Assembly (NCBI GenBank): GCA_024233345.1
Contig: JACKPT010000006.1
Span: forward strand, 62,001-126,000
DNA length: 64,000 bases
Source of the DNA: Verrucomicrobiota bacterium
Lineage (GTDB): Bacteria > Verrucomicrobiota > Kiritimatiellia > CAIVKH01
Reading direction: 5' to 3'
In this document: in pieces, positions 42,855-51,494 of the stretch
Layout of the letters: each line of letters begins with the position of its first letter
How positions within the stretch are numbered: position 1 is the first letter of the stretch
Notes under the pieces: generated by a model
Told to the model about the DNA's origin: nothing
What the model saw: the letters and a program-made list of their open reading frames with translations, nothing else
The model's database searches: none
Position numbers and translations under genes: made by a program

Positions 42855-45800
42855 ATGAAGCAACTCCGCCTGCTTGTTATTGTGCTGCTGCCTCGGATTC
42901 TCCATGCCGCCCCCATCACCCAAGGGGATGTGACTCTTGCGCTCGGTCCCGACTTTCTTCTGGATGATGCGGCAACCGGGGGCGGAGATACCAACCTCGT
43001 CACCGCAGAATTTGACCGGGACCTCACCGGTCTGTGGATCGGCACGGCAGGCTGCGATGCATCGATTTCCGGTATCGGGTGGGCCTCCCCCGCAGGCGGT
43101 ACCACCGCCACCCTCGCAACAGTCACCATCACCTACCTCGGGGCGGACGGGGCCGAGGGCGGCGGGGACGATGTCGGTTTCGGCTCGGTTACCGACACCC
43201 TGAACTTCACGGGAGTGGGCGAATATTTCTGGCAGTTCGACACCCCCCTCACCAATCGGATTGACGGCTCCAACACCACCTTTCGCATTCGCATCGAGGC
43301 CAACGACCACATCCGCTACAAGGTTGACGCCGGCGGAGCCAAGATCAGCGTGGCGGGAACCTCCGCCGCCCTCGGCGACCCGATAGAGCTGCTGGCCGAT
43401 GGCGGGTTCGAAAACCTGACCGTGACCGAACCGGACGCCGCCACCTCCCCGTGGGTCTCGGACAACCAATGGGACAACTTTGACGTGGTGCGCGAAACCA
43501 ACGTGGTGCGGAGCGGCGCTCAATCTCTCCGACTCGGCTACGACGGGCACAACGATGCGCGGGTGCTCCAGATATCCGGAACCGCCAACGCCTCCCTGAA
43601 CTACGCCCTGACCTTCTGGGCACATTCGTCGAACTCCAACGACCCTGCAGTGCGGGCTGAATTCCGGACCGACAATGGCGGAGGGTATGACTTCATCGCA
43701 ACCGGAACCACCTTCAAAACCGAATCCCAATGGACCCCGCACGTCCTCTACGTGCCAGCCTCCGCGCTGGCCGGCCGGAGCGGTGAGCTGATCCAGGTAC
43801 GTCTCCGACGCAACGACACCAAGGGCACGGTGTTCCTGGATGACCTCAGCCTCCAGATCGTGCCCTCCATCGGCATCCCCCTCACCGGCATCCAGGGTCT
43901 CCCGCCGCACTTCCAGCATCCGAATGGCGGCTACCTGCCGCCCATGTTCCCGTTTGTCGACCGGTTCGGGCAATACAAGCATGCCACGTGGCGGGAAAAG
44001 GTTGCCGACGAGAGTGGTCTCGCGGCCTCCGCCGCAGCGGAGGCGGCGGACCTCGCGGCCAACCCCGGCTCCCCGGAATGGAACCTGTACGGCGGGTGGG
44101 ACAACGGCCCCACGCGTACTGCCACCGGCTATTTCCGGGTCGAAAAGGTCAACGGGCGGTGGTGGTTCATCGATCCCCTCGGCAAGCTGTTCTTTTCCCA
44201 CGGGATCACCGCCGTGAATACGGATTCAGCGGGAACCTCGGTCACCGGACGGGAGGACTATTTCGAGGGCCTGCCGGAACCGGGCGATCCCGACGAGGCC
44301 TTTCTCACCATCGGCCTGATGTATCATGAGGAGGCCAATGCATTCCGAAAATACGGGACCAATTGGGTGGAAACCCTTGCCGACCTCGCCCATCGCCGAC
44401 TCCGGAGCTGGGGCATGAATACCATCGGCTCTTGGTCGGATTCCGCCATCTACCTGGAGCGGCGGACCCCCTATAGCCAGGTCCTCTATGCAGCACCCGG
44501 AAGCAGCCTTGCCCCCGGCATCCCCGACTACTTCAACAGCGCCTTCGGCCCGAATGTGGCGGCCGCCCTGAACAACGCCCTCGCCCAGGGTATCGGGGAG
44601 GATCCCTGGTGCCTTGGTTTGTACTTCCACAACGAGCTGGAGTGGGCGCGACCCAACATGGTCGCAGTCAACGACATCGCCAAAGCCGCCATCCGCAAGG
44701 GCGCCTCGCAGCCGGGAAAGATCGCGTTCCGGGACATGCTCCAGAACACCTACAACGACAACATCGCCGCCCTGAACACGGCGTGGGGAACCAGCTACGC
44801 CAACTGGAATAGCTTCCTGACCTCGACCAACCTCCCCAACGAAATCCTCGCCTCCCCGGATTACCGGGATTTCTATTTTCTGTATGCCAGCACCTATTAC
44901 GCCACCATCAAGGCCCAGTTCACCGCCCACGCCCCCAACACACTCTATCTCGGCAGCCGTTTCACCAGCAATCCGCATGCACTGGCCGCCGAGGCCAGCG
45001 CGCTGTACGCGGACGTCAGCACGTATCATCCCTACCAGGTCACCCCAAATGTACCCCCGGCCTTCCTCGATGCCGATGTCCCGGTCCTGATCAGCGAGTG
45101 GCATTTCACCGCGCGGGATACCGGTCTGTATGGCGACGGTCTGCAAACGGCGATCGATCAGGCCGACCGGGCGCAGAAGTACCTCGGCTATGCAGGATTC
45201 GCGGTCGATCACCCCAATCTCGTGGGCATCCACTGGTTTATGTATTACGACCGCCATACCACCGGGGACTCCACCGGCCAGAACCTCGGGGCGAACTACC
45301 AGACCGGGTTCCTCACCATATGCGACGTTCCCTACATCCAGACCATCCAGGCCTCACGTCAGATCGGCACCGAGATGTATGGGCGCCGGTATCAAAGTTT
45401 CCCGCCCGAAATTGGATTTTCCCTGACCAGTTACCCCGACATTGAGGACTCGATACCCTATCAGGCTCCATTCAGCCTCAGCGACGACAGCTCCCCGCCC
45501 GAGAACCTCTCGGTATCAGCCTGGTCCGCCAATACCAACTTCATTCCGGATTCCGCCATTGTAATCACCGGGACCGGGTCCAACCGCACCTTGTCCGTCA
45601 CCCCGACAACTGCCGACCATTCCGGTGGGTTCATTACCGTGCGCGCGATCGATGCGTCGGGTGTACGAGCGGAAACCCCGGTGTTCTTCCTGCAGGGTCG
45701 GCCGGAGATGGCCCTGGACGTTCCCAGCTCCGGTCAACCCACGCTTTCCTGGATATCGATCTCGAACATTAGCTATCAGGCCGAAGCGACCCTTACCTTC

Positions 45801-45914
45801 GAGGAATGGACCAGCACCGGCGTTCCATTACCCGGAACCGACGGCACACTGGAGACGGGCATACACCCGGGAAATCCGGGGGGCGCCTATCGCCTGAAGC
45901 TGATCCTGCCCTAG
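42855..45914 (+). CDS. Secreted GH50 beta-agarase-like enzyme with CBM and Ig modules
   Basis: A 1019-residue secreted enzyme. Signal peptide about 1-19. Residues 20-175 are a beta-sandwich of unknown type. Residues 178-345 are a CBM-like domain opening GGFENLTVTEPD, very close to the body of the PEP-CTERM protein at 57292-58041. The GH50 catalytic part spans about 360-865, with GGW-NGP...TGYFRVEKVNGRWWFIDP, probable acid/base Glu594 (FHNELEW), probable nucleophile Glu748 (ISEWHF) and a C-terminal IGTEMYGRR segment. An Ig-like domain (about 870-955) and the shared C-terminal domain follow. GH50 enzymes known so far are beta-agarases. The frame is open three codons upstream from a GTG; the ATG at 42855 is preferred. 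Confidence 0.88.
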   Translation: MKQLRLLVIVLLPRILHAAPITQGDVTLALGPDFLLDDAATGGGDTNLVTAEFDRDLTGLWIGTAGCDASISGIGWASPAGGTTATLATVTITYLGADGAEGGGDDVGFGSVTDTLNFTGVGEYFWQFDTPLTNRIDGSNTTFRIRIEANDHIRYKVDAGGAKISVAGTSAALGDPIELLADGGFENLTVTEPDAATSPWVSDNQWDNFDVVRETNVVRSGAQSLRLGYDGHNDARVLQISGTANASLNYALTFWAHSSNSNDPAVRAEFRTDNGGGYDFIATGTTFKTESQWTPHVLYVPASALAGRSGELIQVRLRRNDTKGTVFLDDLSLQIVPSIGIPLTGIQGLPPHFQHPNGGYLPPMFPFVDRFGQYKHATWREKVADESGLAASAAAEAADLAANPGSPEWNLYGGWDNGPTRTATGYFRVEKVNGRWWFIDPLGKLFFSHGITAVNTDSAGTSVTGREDYFEGLPEPGDPDEAFLTIGLMYHEEANAFRKYGTNWVETLADLAHRRLRSWGMNTIGSWSDSAIYLERRTPYSQVLYAAPGSSLAPGIPDYFNSAFGPNVAAALNNALAQGIGEDPWCLGLYFHNELEWARPNMVAVNDIAKAAIRKGASQPGKIAFRDMLQNTYNDNIAALNTAWGTSYANWNSFLTSTNLPNEILASPDYRDFYFLYASTYYATIKAQFTAHAPNTLYLGSRFTSNPHALAAEASALYADVSTYHPYQVTPNVPPAFLDADVPVLISEWHFTARDTGLYGDGLQTAIDQADRAQKYLGYAGFAVDHPNLVGIHWFMYYDRHTTGDSTGQNLGANYQTGFLTICDVPYIQTIQASRQIGTEMYGRRYQSFPPEIGFSLTSYPDIEDSIPYQAPFSLSDDSSPPENLSVSAWSANTNFIPDSAIVITGTGSNRTLSVTPTTADHSGGFITVRAIDASGVRAETPVFFLQGRPEMALDVPSSGQPTLSWISISNISYQAEATLTFEEWTSTGVPLPGTDGTLETGIHPGNPGGAYRLKLILP

Positions 45915-45957
45915 CCCACCGGGAGCCAACGAGCGACAACCAACACCGCATGACACA

Positions 45958-45973
45958 TTGCACAATAGTATAA
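45958..45973 (+). promoter_or_regulatory. Candidate autoregulatory operator upstream of the AraC/XylR gene
   Basis: TTGCACAATAGTATAA lies 74 bases before the regulator start and matches the element in the divergent gal/fusion promoter (14430-14445) at 12 of 16 positions. This would be consistent with the regulator controlling itself and those operons. No binding evidence. Confidence 0.4.
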
Positions 45974-46046
45974 CTATCATGTAGCCCACCCCCCCAGCCT
46001 TGTGCTACATATCCCTTTTCGTCAGGTAAACTTGTAAGGAAATTTC

Positions 46047-47204
46047 ATGTATAAACGGGTTTTGTTTTCCACCAAATGGTACGAGATGCGGGTCCATCAG
46101 GGGGTCTTGGACTACGCGCAACGACACGGATGGGACGTTATCTCCTCCCATCACATGCCCGAATCTGCATTCAACATCCCCGCGCTCGACGGACAGATCG
46201 TGGAAATCGGCCCGAATGACCGTCGGCGCCGCCAGCTCACCGAGGCCTTCCCGGGTCCGGTGGTCGGGCTGGAAGATTTTGGCGCGGGGCTTGAGGTCCC
46301 CCGGGTGCATACCGACAACTATGCGGTGGGATGCCTCGCCGCGGAACATTTTCTCGAGCGTGGCTTCCGCCGGTTTGCCACCCTTTGCCGCGCCGACTAT
46401 GCCTATGTGCGGGACCGCCTTCGCGGGTTTCACGACACAATCGGCGGCATGAACGGGGGCCTGCCCTGCCTGGATATCAAGCTCAAGACCTTCTGGAGCG
46501 ATACCAATCACGTTGGCAAGGAGTACCGGGCCTCGAGCCTGCAGAAACTTCTGGCCATTGATCGGCCGGCTGGCGTGTTCTGCGTGGATGACGATGACGC
46601 GGCAGGCCTGATTCGAAGTCTGATCAAACGGAACGTTTCGATCCCCGAGGAAATTGCCGTTGTCGGAGTCAACAACGACCCCTTGACCTGCCCCTATGGC
46701 CTCGTGCCCATCACCAGCATCGACCCCGGTTTCGAGAATATTGGCTACCGGGCAGCAGAACTTCTCGACCGGATGATGCAAGGAAAGCACATCCCCCCGA
46801 AAACCCACCTTGTTCCGCCACGGGGTCTCGTGGTGCGGCGAAGCTCTGATATCCGAGCGGTGGAGGACTTACAAGTCGCCCGCGCCCTGCGCTTCATCTG
46901 GGATCACCCCGAAAACCGGAAAGCCGTCGCAGACATCGCGGCCCACGTAAAATTACCGATCCGCACCCTGCAGTGGCGGTTCAACAAGGCCATGGGCTAC
47001 TCCCTTCAGGACGAGGTCACCAAACTGCGGATCGAACGTATTAAGGAACGGCTGATCCAATCCGACAAATCCATCCGCCAGATCGCGGATGAAATGGATT
47101 TTTCCTCCGTTCAGTACCTGATCCGTCTCTTCCGAAAAGAGACCGGCGTGTCTCCGCTAAAATTCCGACGGCAGCATAAACCGAACCCGCCCGCCGTAGC
47201 ATAA
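46047..47204 (+). CDS. XylR-type AraC-family transcriptional regulator
   Basis: A 385-residue DNA-binding protein. Residues about 3-265 form a periplasmic-binding-protein-like (LacI-type) sensor domain: VHTDNYAVGCLAAEHFLERGFRRFA, VFCVDDDDAAGLI and ITSIDPGFENIGYRAAELLD are classic segments. Residues about 275-380 are an AraC HTH pair ending in ISxxxDFSSVQYLIRLFRKETGVSP-like sequence. This is the E. coli XylR architecture, in which sugar binding converts the dimer to an activator. It is the only transcription factor in the window, so it is the best candidate for controlling the sulfatase/GH50 loci. AAGGA is 8 bases before the ATG. Ligand is unknown; galactose or a galactan disaccharide would fit. 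Confidence 0.92.
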   Translation: MYKRVLFSTKWYEMRVHQGVLDYAQRHGWDVISSHHMPESAFNIPALDGQIVEIGPNDRRRRQLTEAFPGPVVGLEDFGAGLEVPRVHTDNYAVGCLAAEHFLERGFRRFATLCRADYAYVRDRLRGFHDTIGGMNGGLPCLDIKLKTFWSDTNHVGKEYRASSLQKLLAIDRPAGVFCVDDDDAAGLIRSLIKRNVSIPEEIAVVGVNNDPLTCPYGLVPITSIDPGFENIGYRAAELLDRMMQGKHIPPKTHLVPPRGLVVRRSSDIRAVEDLQVARALRFIWDHPENRKAVADIAAHVKLPIRTLQWRFNKAMGYSLQDEVTKLRIERIKERLIQSDKSIRQIADEMDFSSVQYLIRLFRKETGVSPLKFRRQHKPNPPAVA

Positions 47205-47216
47205 ACGGCCCTCGCC

Positions 47217-48509
47217 TCAGACAACCGGCGAACGGTGGCGGAGCCGCCAAACCCCACACCCGACCAGCCCGCTGACCAACACCACCAGGGCCACCACACC
47301 GAATGCCGGGATCATGACCAGGTTCGGGTTCACCACCAGGGTGAAATTGTCTAAGCGGGCGAAGTCGTTGGCGTCACCATTGGGATCGTAAATATGGATG
47401 CGGACAAACAGGTTTTCACCGTCAAAGGCTGCGCTGGCCGGGTCGGTGGTCCCGGACGCAAGTTGCCAGGCAGCGTTCTGGGTCGATAACCCCGACCGGA
47501 AACTGGCCAATTCGGTTGGCGTACCCCCGATCAAGCCATTGTCGGTGATATACAAAGTCACCTCGACCTCGTCCTGAGCGTCGTCGAAATCCTGACCATC
47601 CCGCCAGGCATAGTTGATCATGAACGTGTCGTATTGCTGGATCTCATACCCTGGATTGAGGGCATGAATGCGATCTGGACTGCTGAACAAAACCGCGTTG
47701 CGGGTACCATCATATGTGCTGTCGTTGCGGGTTGCTTCAGCATCCTGATCATATCCGGTTCCAATATTCTGCCAGGAAGGTGTCAAACCGAATGACCGGC
47801 TGTTATCCCCCGAGGTATCCTCGTTGAAATCTCCATTGTACACCCCCGGGCCGATCAGGGTGCCCGCGATCGTCTGGTTTGCCAAAACAATCAGATTATC
47901 GAACCGGGCAAAGTCATTGCCATCGCCGTTGCCGTCATCGATCTCTACCGCCACGAACAGTCGCTTTCCAACAAACTCGCCCGCCACCGGTTTGGAATAA
48001 AACCCGGAGAACACCTCGTACGTACTGTCGGCAGTTGAATAACCGGAATAAAAGTTTTCCATTGTTGTCTGTGTCCCCCCGATGAGGTTGTTATCCGTGA
48101 CAAACAACCGAACATTGATCCGGTCCTGATCGTCATCGAAGTTAAACGCATCCCGCCAAACATAGCTTACGCTGAAGATGTCGCCCTGAGCGATATCGTG
48201 CCCGGTGTTGAGCGCGTGGCGACGACTCGGGTTGCTGTAGATCACCGCATTACGGGTTCCGTCATAATCTTGATTGCTGCGGGTGGCCTCTTCGGTCTGT
48301 GCGCCTGTCCCCAGGTTCCACCAGGACGGCGTCACCGAGAAATTCCGACTGTCGGTGGCGGAGACATCGTCGTTGAAATCCCCGTTGTTGATTCCCGGCC
48401 CCACGACGATGGAGGCTGCTCCGGCGGGCAGCCCAACCACCCCCCAGACACCTGCGAATATCGCGGCAATCCACCGGGTGGCGACTTGATGCATGATTCG
48501 ATTCGACAT
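47217..48509 (-). CDS. Secreted protein of two NGDFN modules with a C-terminal membrane anchor
   Basis: About 430 residues. A signal peptide (about 1-32) is followed by two tandem copies of the repeat module (nt about 48415-47890 and 47870-47335). Each runs from GPG[IV]-NGDFN to FAR[FL]DN. The tail VMIPAFGVVALVVLVSGLVG is a hydrophobic helix and is followed by CGVWRLRHRSPVV. It is a membrane anchor or sorting signal like PEP-CTERM but without the PEP residues. AGGAGAAGG places the start at 48509 rather than further upstream. It converges on the regulator gene, ending 12 bases from it, and diverges from the EF-hand gene. Likely surface-displayed; ligand unknown. Confidence 0.75.
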   Translation of the reverse strand: MSNRIMHQVATRWIAAIFAGVWGVVGLPAGAASIVVGPGINNGDFNDDVSATDSRNFSVTPSWWNLGTGAQTEEATRSNQDYDGTRNAVIYSNPSRRHALNTGHDIAQGDIFSVSYVWRDAFNFDDDQDRINVRLFVTDNNLIGGTQTTMENFYSGYSTADSTYEVFSGFYSKPVAGEFVGKRLFVAVEIDDGNGDGNDFARFDNLIVLANQTIAGTLIGPGVYNGDFNEDTSGDNSRSFGLTPSWQNIGTGYDQDAEATRNDSTYDGTRNAVLFSSPDRIHALNPGYEIQQYDTFMINYAWRDGQDFDDAQDEVEVTLYITDNGLIGGTPTELASFRSGLSTQNAAWQLASGTTDPASAAFDGENLFVRIHIYDPNGDANDFARLDNFTLVVNPNLVMIPAFGVVALVVLVSGLVGCGVWRLRHRSPVV

Positions 48510-48831
48510 GACCTTCTCCTTCCGCGCGCAACGCCCATGAACCGGCGCCACTTACTGCGTAATAATTACCTAAATATTGCTATATTACGCATGCGTAGTA
48601 AAGCTTTTTTCAATGTTTCCCTCTATGTCGCGATCGCCCTCCCCCGGGCGATGGACCGTGGACAACAACGGGGTAAAAGGAGAGGGATGCTGCATTATTT
48701 TGTTATTTTTATTGCATTTTCATGCATATTATGCCAACCTTACACCCTAGCACTGAGGTCGTGCGGCGACCCGGACGCCCGGCGTCGGGACAAGGGAACG
48801 CCCCCGAACCACACTCAAGAAGGAGAAAAAA
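48510..48831. other. 322-bp divergent region with a 12-bp palindrome
   Basis: This region separates the two-module protein (minus) from the EF-hand gene (plus). TACGCATGCGTA (48586-48597) is a perfect palindrome, with the same central GCATGC as the 14429 palindrome. TTGCTATATTACGC overlaps it. A very AT-rich stretch (about 48690-48735) could hold promoters. No coding sequence is supported. Confidence 0.45.
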
Positions 48832-49218
48832 ATGAAAGCCGTACTGTTCGCGCTGGCCGCTCTGGTATTCAGCACCACCCTCGTAAGGGCTCAGGAAGAG
48901 GAAGAGGGCTGGACCAAGGAAAAATACATAAAGACCATGCTTGAGTGGTCCAAGAAGGATCCAAAGTGGAACCCGACACGGGAATCCCTGGAAGCCAACT
49001 TCAACGAGCGGGATGTCGACGGCGATGGCCGCCTGACCACGACGGAACGCAAGGCCAAGGTGAAAAGCCAGTACATCAGACAGCAAATGCAATGGGCGGC
49101 GAAGGATCCAAGTTGGAATCCTACCGAAGAGAGCTTGTCCGCCAAGTTCGATGAACTCGACACCAACCACGACGGTTTGCTGTCCGAGGAAGAACAGGCC
49201 TCGGGTAAGAAGAAATAA
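48832..49218 (+). CDS. Small secreted EF-hand calcium-binding protein
   Basis: A 128-residue protein with a signal peptide (1-20) and two EF-hand loops, DVDGDGRLTTTE (61-72) and DTNHDGLLSEEE (110-121). The mature chain is an internal duplication: the segment KDPKWNPTRESLEANF is repeated as KDPSWNPTEESLSAKF 50 residues on. AAGGAG followed by an A-run gives a strong ribosome site. Stand-alone secreted EF-hand proteins of this size are common in the PVC group; role unknown, probably calcium buffering or surface-protein stabilisation. A strong hairpin follows the stop. Confidence 0.85.
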   Translation: MKAVLFALAALVFSTTLVRAQEEEEGWTKEKYIKTMLEWSKKDPKWNPTRESLEANFNERDVDGDGRLTTTERKAKVKSQYIRQQMQWAAKDPSWNPTEESLSAKFDELDTNHDGLLSEEEQASGKKK

Positions 49219-49234
49219 GGCCGGGTCTAGCACA

Positions 49235-49263
49235 GGCTGCCGCAGGCGCATGCTGCGGCAGCC
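49235..49263. terminator. Strong hairpin after the EF-hand gene
   Basis: GGCTGCCGCAG (49235-49245) and CTGCGGCAGCC (49253-49263) form a perfect 11-bp stem with loop GCGCATG, starting 16 bases past the stop codon. There is no T run (C and A follow), so it is either a non-classical terminator or an mRNA-end stabiliser. Confidence 0.45.
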
Positions 49264-49316
49264 CCCCCCAATCAGTTTCCGGAGTTTCGGGGGAGGCTCC
49301 GATCGGCAGCAACCCG

Positions 49317-50549
49317 ATGTCGGAACAAAAACAACATGGGAAAGACGGGCATCCGCCGATAGCGGACAACTTTCTTCTCCAACTCCTGCGCCGTACCCCC
49401 GACAACATCTATTTCAAGGACGCTGCGGGACGATTTCTACTCATCAGCGACGCGATGGCCCGGTATTGCCATTACGCAGATCCCGCAGACGCTCGCGGTA
49501 AGACGGACTTCGATATTTTTTCCGAGGAACATGCACAACAGGCCTACGAAGATGAACAGTCAATCCTGAAAACGGGAACCCCCATCATCGGCAAGGAGGA
49601 AAAAGAAACCTGGCCGGATGGTCATGAAACCTGGGTGAGTACATCCAAGGAGCCGTTGTTCGATGACGAAGGCAGCATCATCGGCACCTTTGGCATCTCC
49701 CGTGACATCACTGCACGCAAGGAGGCCGAGGCCCGGGCCACCCGCTATGCGGAACGATTGAAAGCGGCCAACGACGGGATGCTCGCGGACCTCGCGCTGG
49801 CGGGCGACCTCCAAACCGCCTTGCTACCGGGAGAATATCCGGTGTTCCCACCCGGAACGAATCCAGAACACAGCACCCTGCGTTTTGCCCATGTCTATGA
49901 GCCGTCCCAGACGGTCAGCGGAGACTTGTTTTCAGTGCACCCTCAATCGGACACCGAAGCCTTTATTTTTATCAGTGACGGCATCGGCCACGGAGTTCGG
50001 GCCGCCTTGTTGGCGTCCATGTTGTCTGCCTTGCTTCGCGATCGGATCCGGGCTGACCACAGTCCGGCCGAATGCCTTGCCCGGCTCGATCGCAGCCTGC
50101 GGGCGATTCTCAAAGCCCAGGAGGACGTCCTCTTCGCCACTGCGTTTTGCCTCACGGTGAACGCCGGGAACGGGGAGGTGACCTACGCGAACGCGGGACA
50201 CCTTTCCCCGTTGATCCTCCGAGGCGGATCCGGCACGGTCGAACCACTGGAGACAGGCGACAAATCCAGCGGACCCGCACTCGGGCTCATGGAGAACGCC
50301 ACCTTCCGGTCCGGAACCGCCCGGCTATATCCCGGCGACCGGATGATTCTGTTCACCGATGGCCTCATCGAAGCGGTGGATGCCCGGTCGGAACCGTTCG
50401 GCGAACAACGCCTCGCATCATGCCTGAAGCAATACGCCGACCACTCGCCTGCGGAGATGCTGGCGCATGCGCTGGAGACCGCCAGAGCGTTTGGCGGCGG
50501 ACGATACTTTGAGGATGATGTCTGCGCGGTATGTGTAGAGCGGAACTGA
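49317..50549 (+). CDS. PAS-domain SpoIIE/RsbU-type protein phosphatase
   Basis: A 410-residue cytoplasmic signalling protein. A PAS sensor (about 15-140: LLRRTPDNIYFKDAAGRFLL ... GTFGISRDITARKEAE) is joined by a short helix to a PP2C/SpoIIE phosphatase (about 180-408). The phosphatase motifs are SGDLFSV (metal Asp), ISDGIGHGVRAALL and YANAGHLSPLIL, plus LFTDGLIEA, with EDDVCAVCV at the C-terminus. Such enzymes dephosphorylate anti-anti-sigma factors in partner-switching pathways. No partner is encoded nearby. The ribosome site is weak (GGGAGG lies about 20 bases upstream), so the start could differ by a few codons. No membrane segment is seen. Confidence 0.88.
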   Translation: MSEQKQHGKDGHPPIADNFLLQLLRRTPDNIYFKDAAGRFLLISDAMARYCHYADPADARGKTDFDIFSEEHAQQAYEDEQSILKTGTPIIGKEEKETWPDGHETWVSTSKEPLFDDEGSIIGTFGISRDITARKEAEARATRYAERLKAANDGMLADLALAGDLQTALLPGEYPVFPPGTNPEHSTLRFAHVYEPSQTVSGDLFSVHPQSDTEAFIFISDGIGHGVRAALLASMLSALLRDRIRADHSPAECLARLDRSLRAILKAQEDVLFATAFCLTVNAGNGEVTYANAGHLSPLILRGGSGTVEPLETGDKSSGPALGLMENATFRSGTARLYPGDRMILFTDGLIEAVDARSEPFGEQRLASCLKQYADHSPAEMLAHALETARAFGGGRYFEDDVCAVCVERN

Positions 50550-50555
50550 TGGACC

Positions 50556-51494
50556 TTACCCGGCGGGCAGGACCGCCTGTGCCTGTACCAGCCGGTTGAG
50601 CAGCTCCCTCACCCGCCGCTTTGCATAATCCGCTTGCCGGGAGTCCGGGTGTTCGGTGAGAAAAGTCCGGAAAGCGGTCAGCCGGGTATTCACAGAGAAC
50701 CGATCTCGGTCATAGAATTGCGCACATTGAAAGGCGAGGGCGTGAATCCGGCGGATGGTTTCCTCGAGCATGCGTTCTGCGGTACCCCGGTAACACCCGC
50801 TGGAGCCATGAGCCAGATAAGCCTCCAACACCCTTCGCGCCGACCGCGCCCGGTCCAGACCCTCGCGATTGGACCGGGCGTCCCAGTACAGGATCCGCGC
50901 TTCCCCAAAAAATGCACGGTCATGCCATTCCCCCTCCGATTCCGCTGCCGCAGCATAGCGGTAATAAACGGTGGCGACTTCGGGTTGGCCGGCCTGCTCG
51001 TAATACAGGCCGAGATGGTACTGCACCCGGGCGGCACGGGGAGCCTGGGGATCGTTGAGATACACCTTCTCCAGCATGTCCTTCACGAGGGCGTGCGATC
51101 GGCGCCCGGGCTCCTGCCCGTCGGGGCTTTCCGGGGACATTAACCGGATACAAAGGTCGAGTTGCCGGTCATTGGCTCGACTGCGGAATCCCGGGTACTC
51201 ATCGGCCACCCGCTGGTACAGACGGAATGCCTGCCGATCCCGGCCCTCCCGCTCGAGCAGCTCGGCAAGCTGGAGCCGCGCTTCCGCACATTCGCTCCGG
51301 CCGCGGTACCGGGAAGCAATGCGCACGAGGATTTGGCGCGCTTGAGCGTACTCGTCCTGCCGGATTCGTTTTGCAGCTTCCTCAAACAGGACAGACGCAT
51401 CCGGATCATCCGCCCTGGCACACGACAGCACTGGTGCGAACAGGGGAAGCAAGGCCACTGCCCACCCCGCCAGCCACAGGGCGGTCGGCCTCAT
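50556..51494 (-). CDS. Exported BamD-like TPR protein
   Basis: A 312-residue exported protein with a signal peptide (1-30, ending near SCARADD; Cys could be lipidated but the lipobox VLSC is atypical). The mature part is a series of TPR-like helical pairs: VLFEEAAKRIRQDEYAQARQ and AEARLQLAELLEREGRDRQ, then AARVQYHLGLYYEQAGQPE. This resembles BamD/YbgF-type outer-membrane assembly helpers. GGAGG precedes the ATG at 51494; the longer open frame is inside the upstream gene. The start overlaps the stop of the 1.5-kaa LamG protein (ATGA), so it may help export or assemble that giant surface protein. Confidence 0.75.
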   Translation of the reverse strand: MRPTALWLAGWAVALLPLFAPVLSCARADDPDASVLFEEAAKRIRQDEYAQARQILVRIASRYRGRSECAEARLQLAELLEREGRDRQAFRLYQRVADEYPGFRSRANDRQLDLCIRLMSPESPDGQEPGRRSHALVKDMLEKVYLNDPQAPRAARVQYHLGLYYEQAGQPEVATVYYRYAAAAESEGEWHDRAFFGEARILYWDARSNREGLDRARSARRVLEAYLAHGSSGCYRGTAERMLEETIRRIHALAFQCAQFYDRDRFSVNTRLTAFRTFLTEHPDSRQADYAKRRVRELLNRLVQAQAVLPAG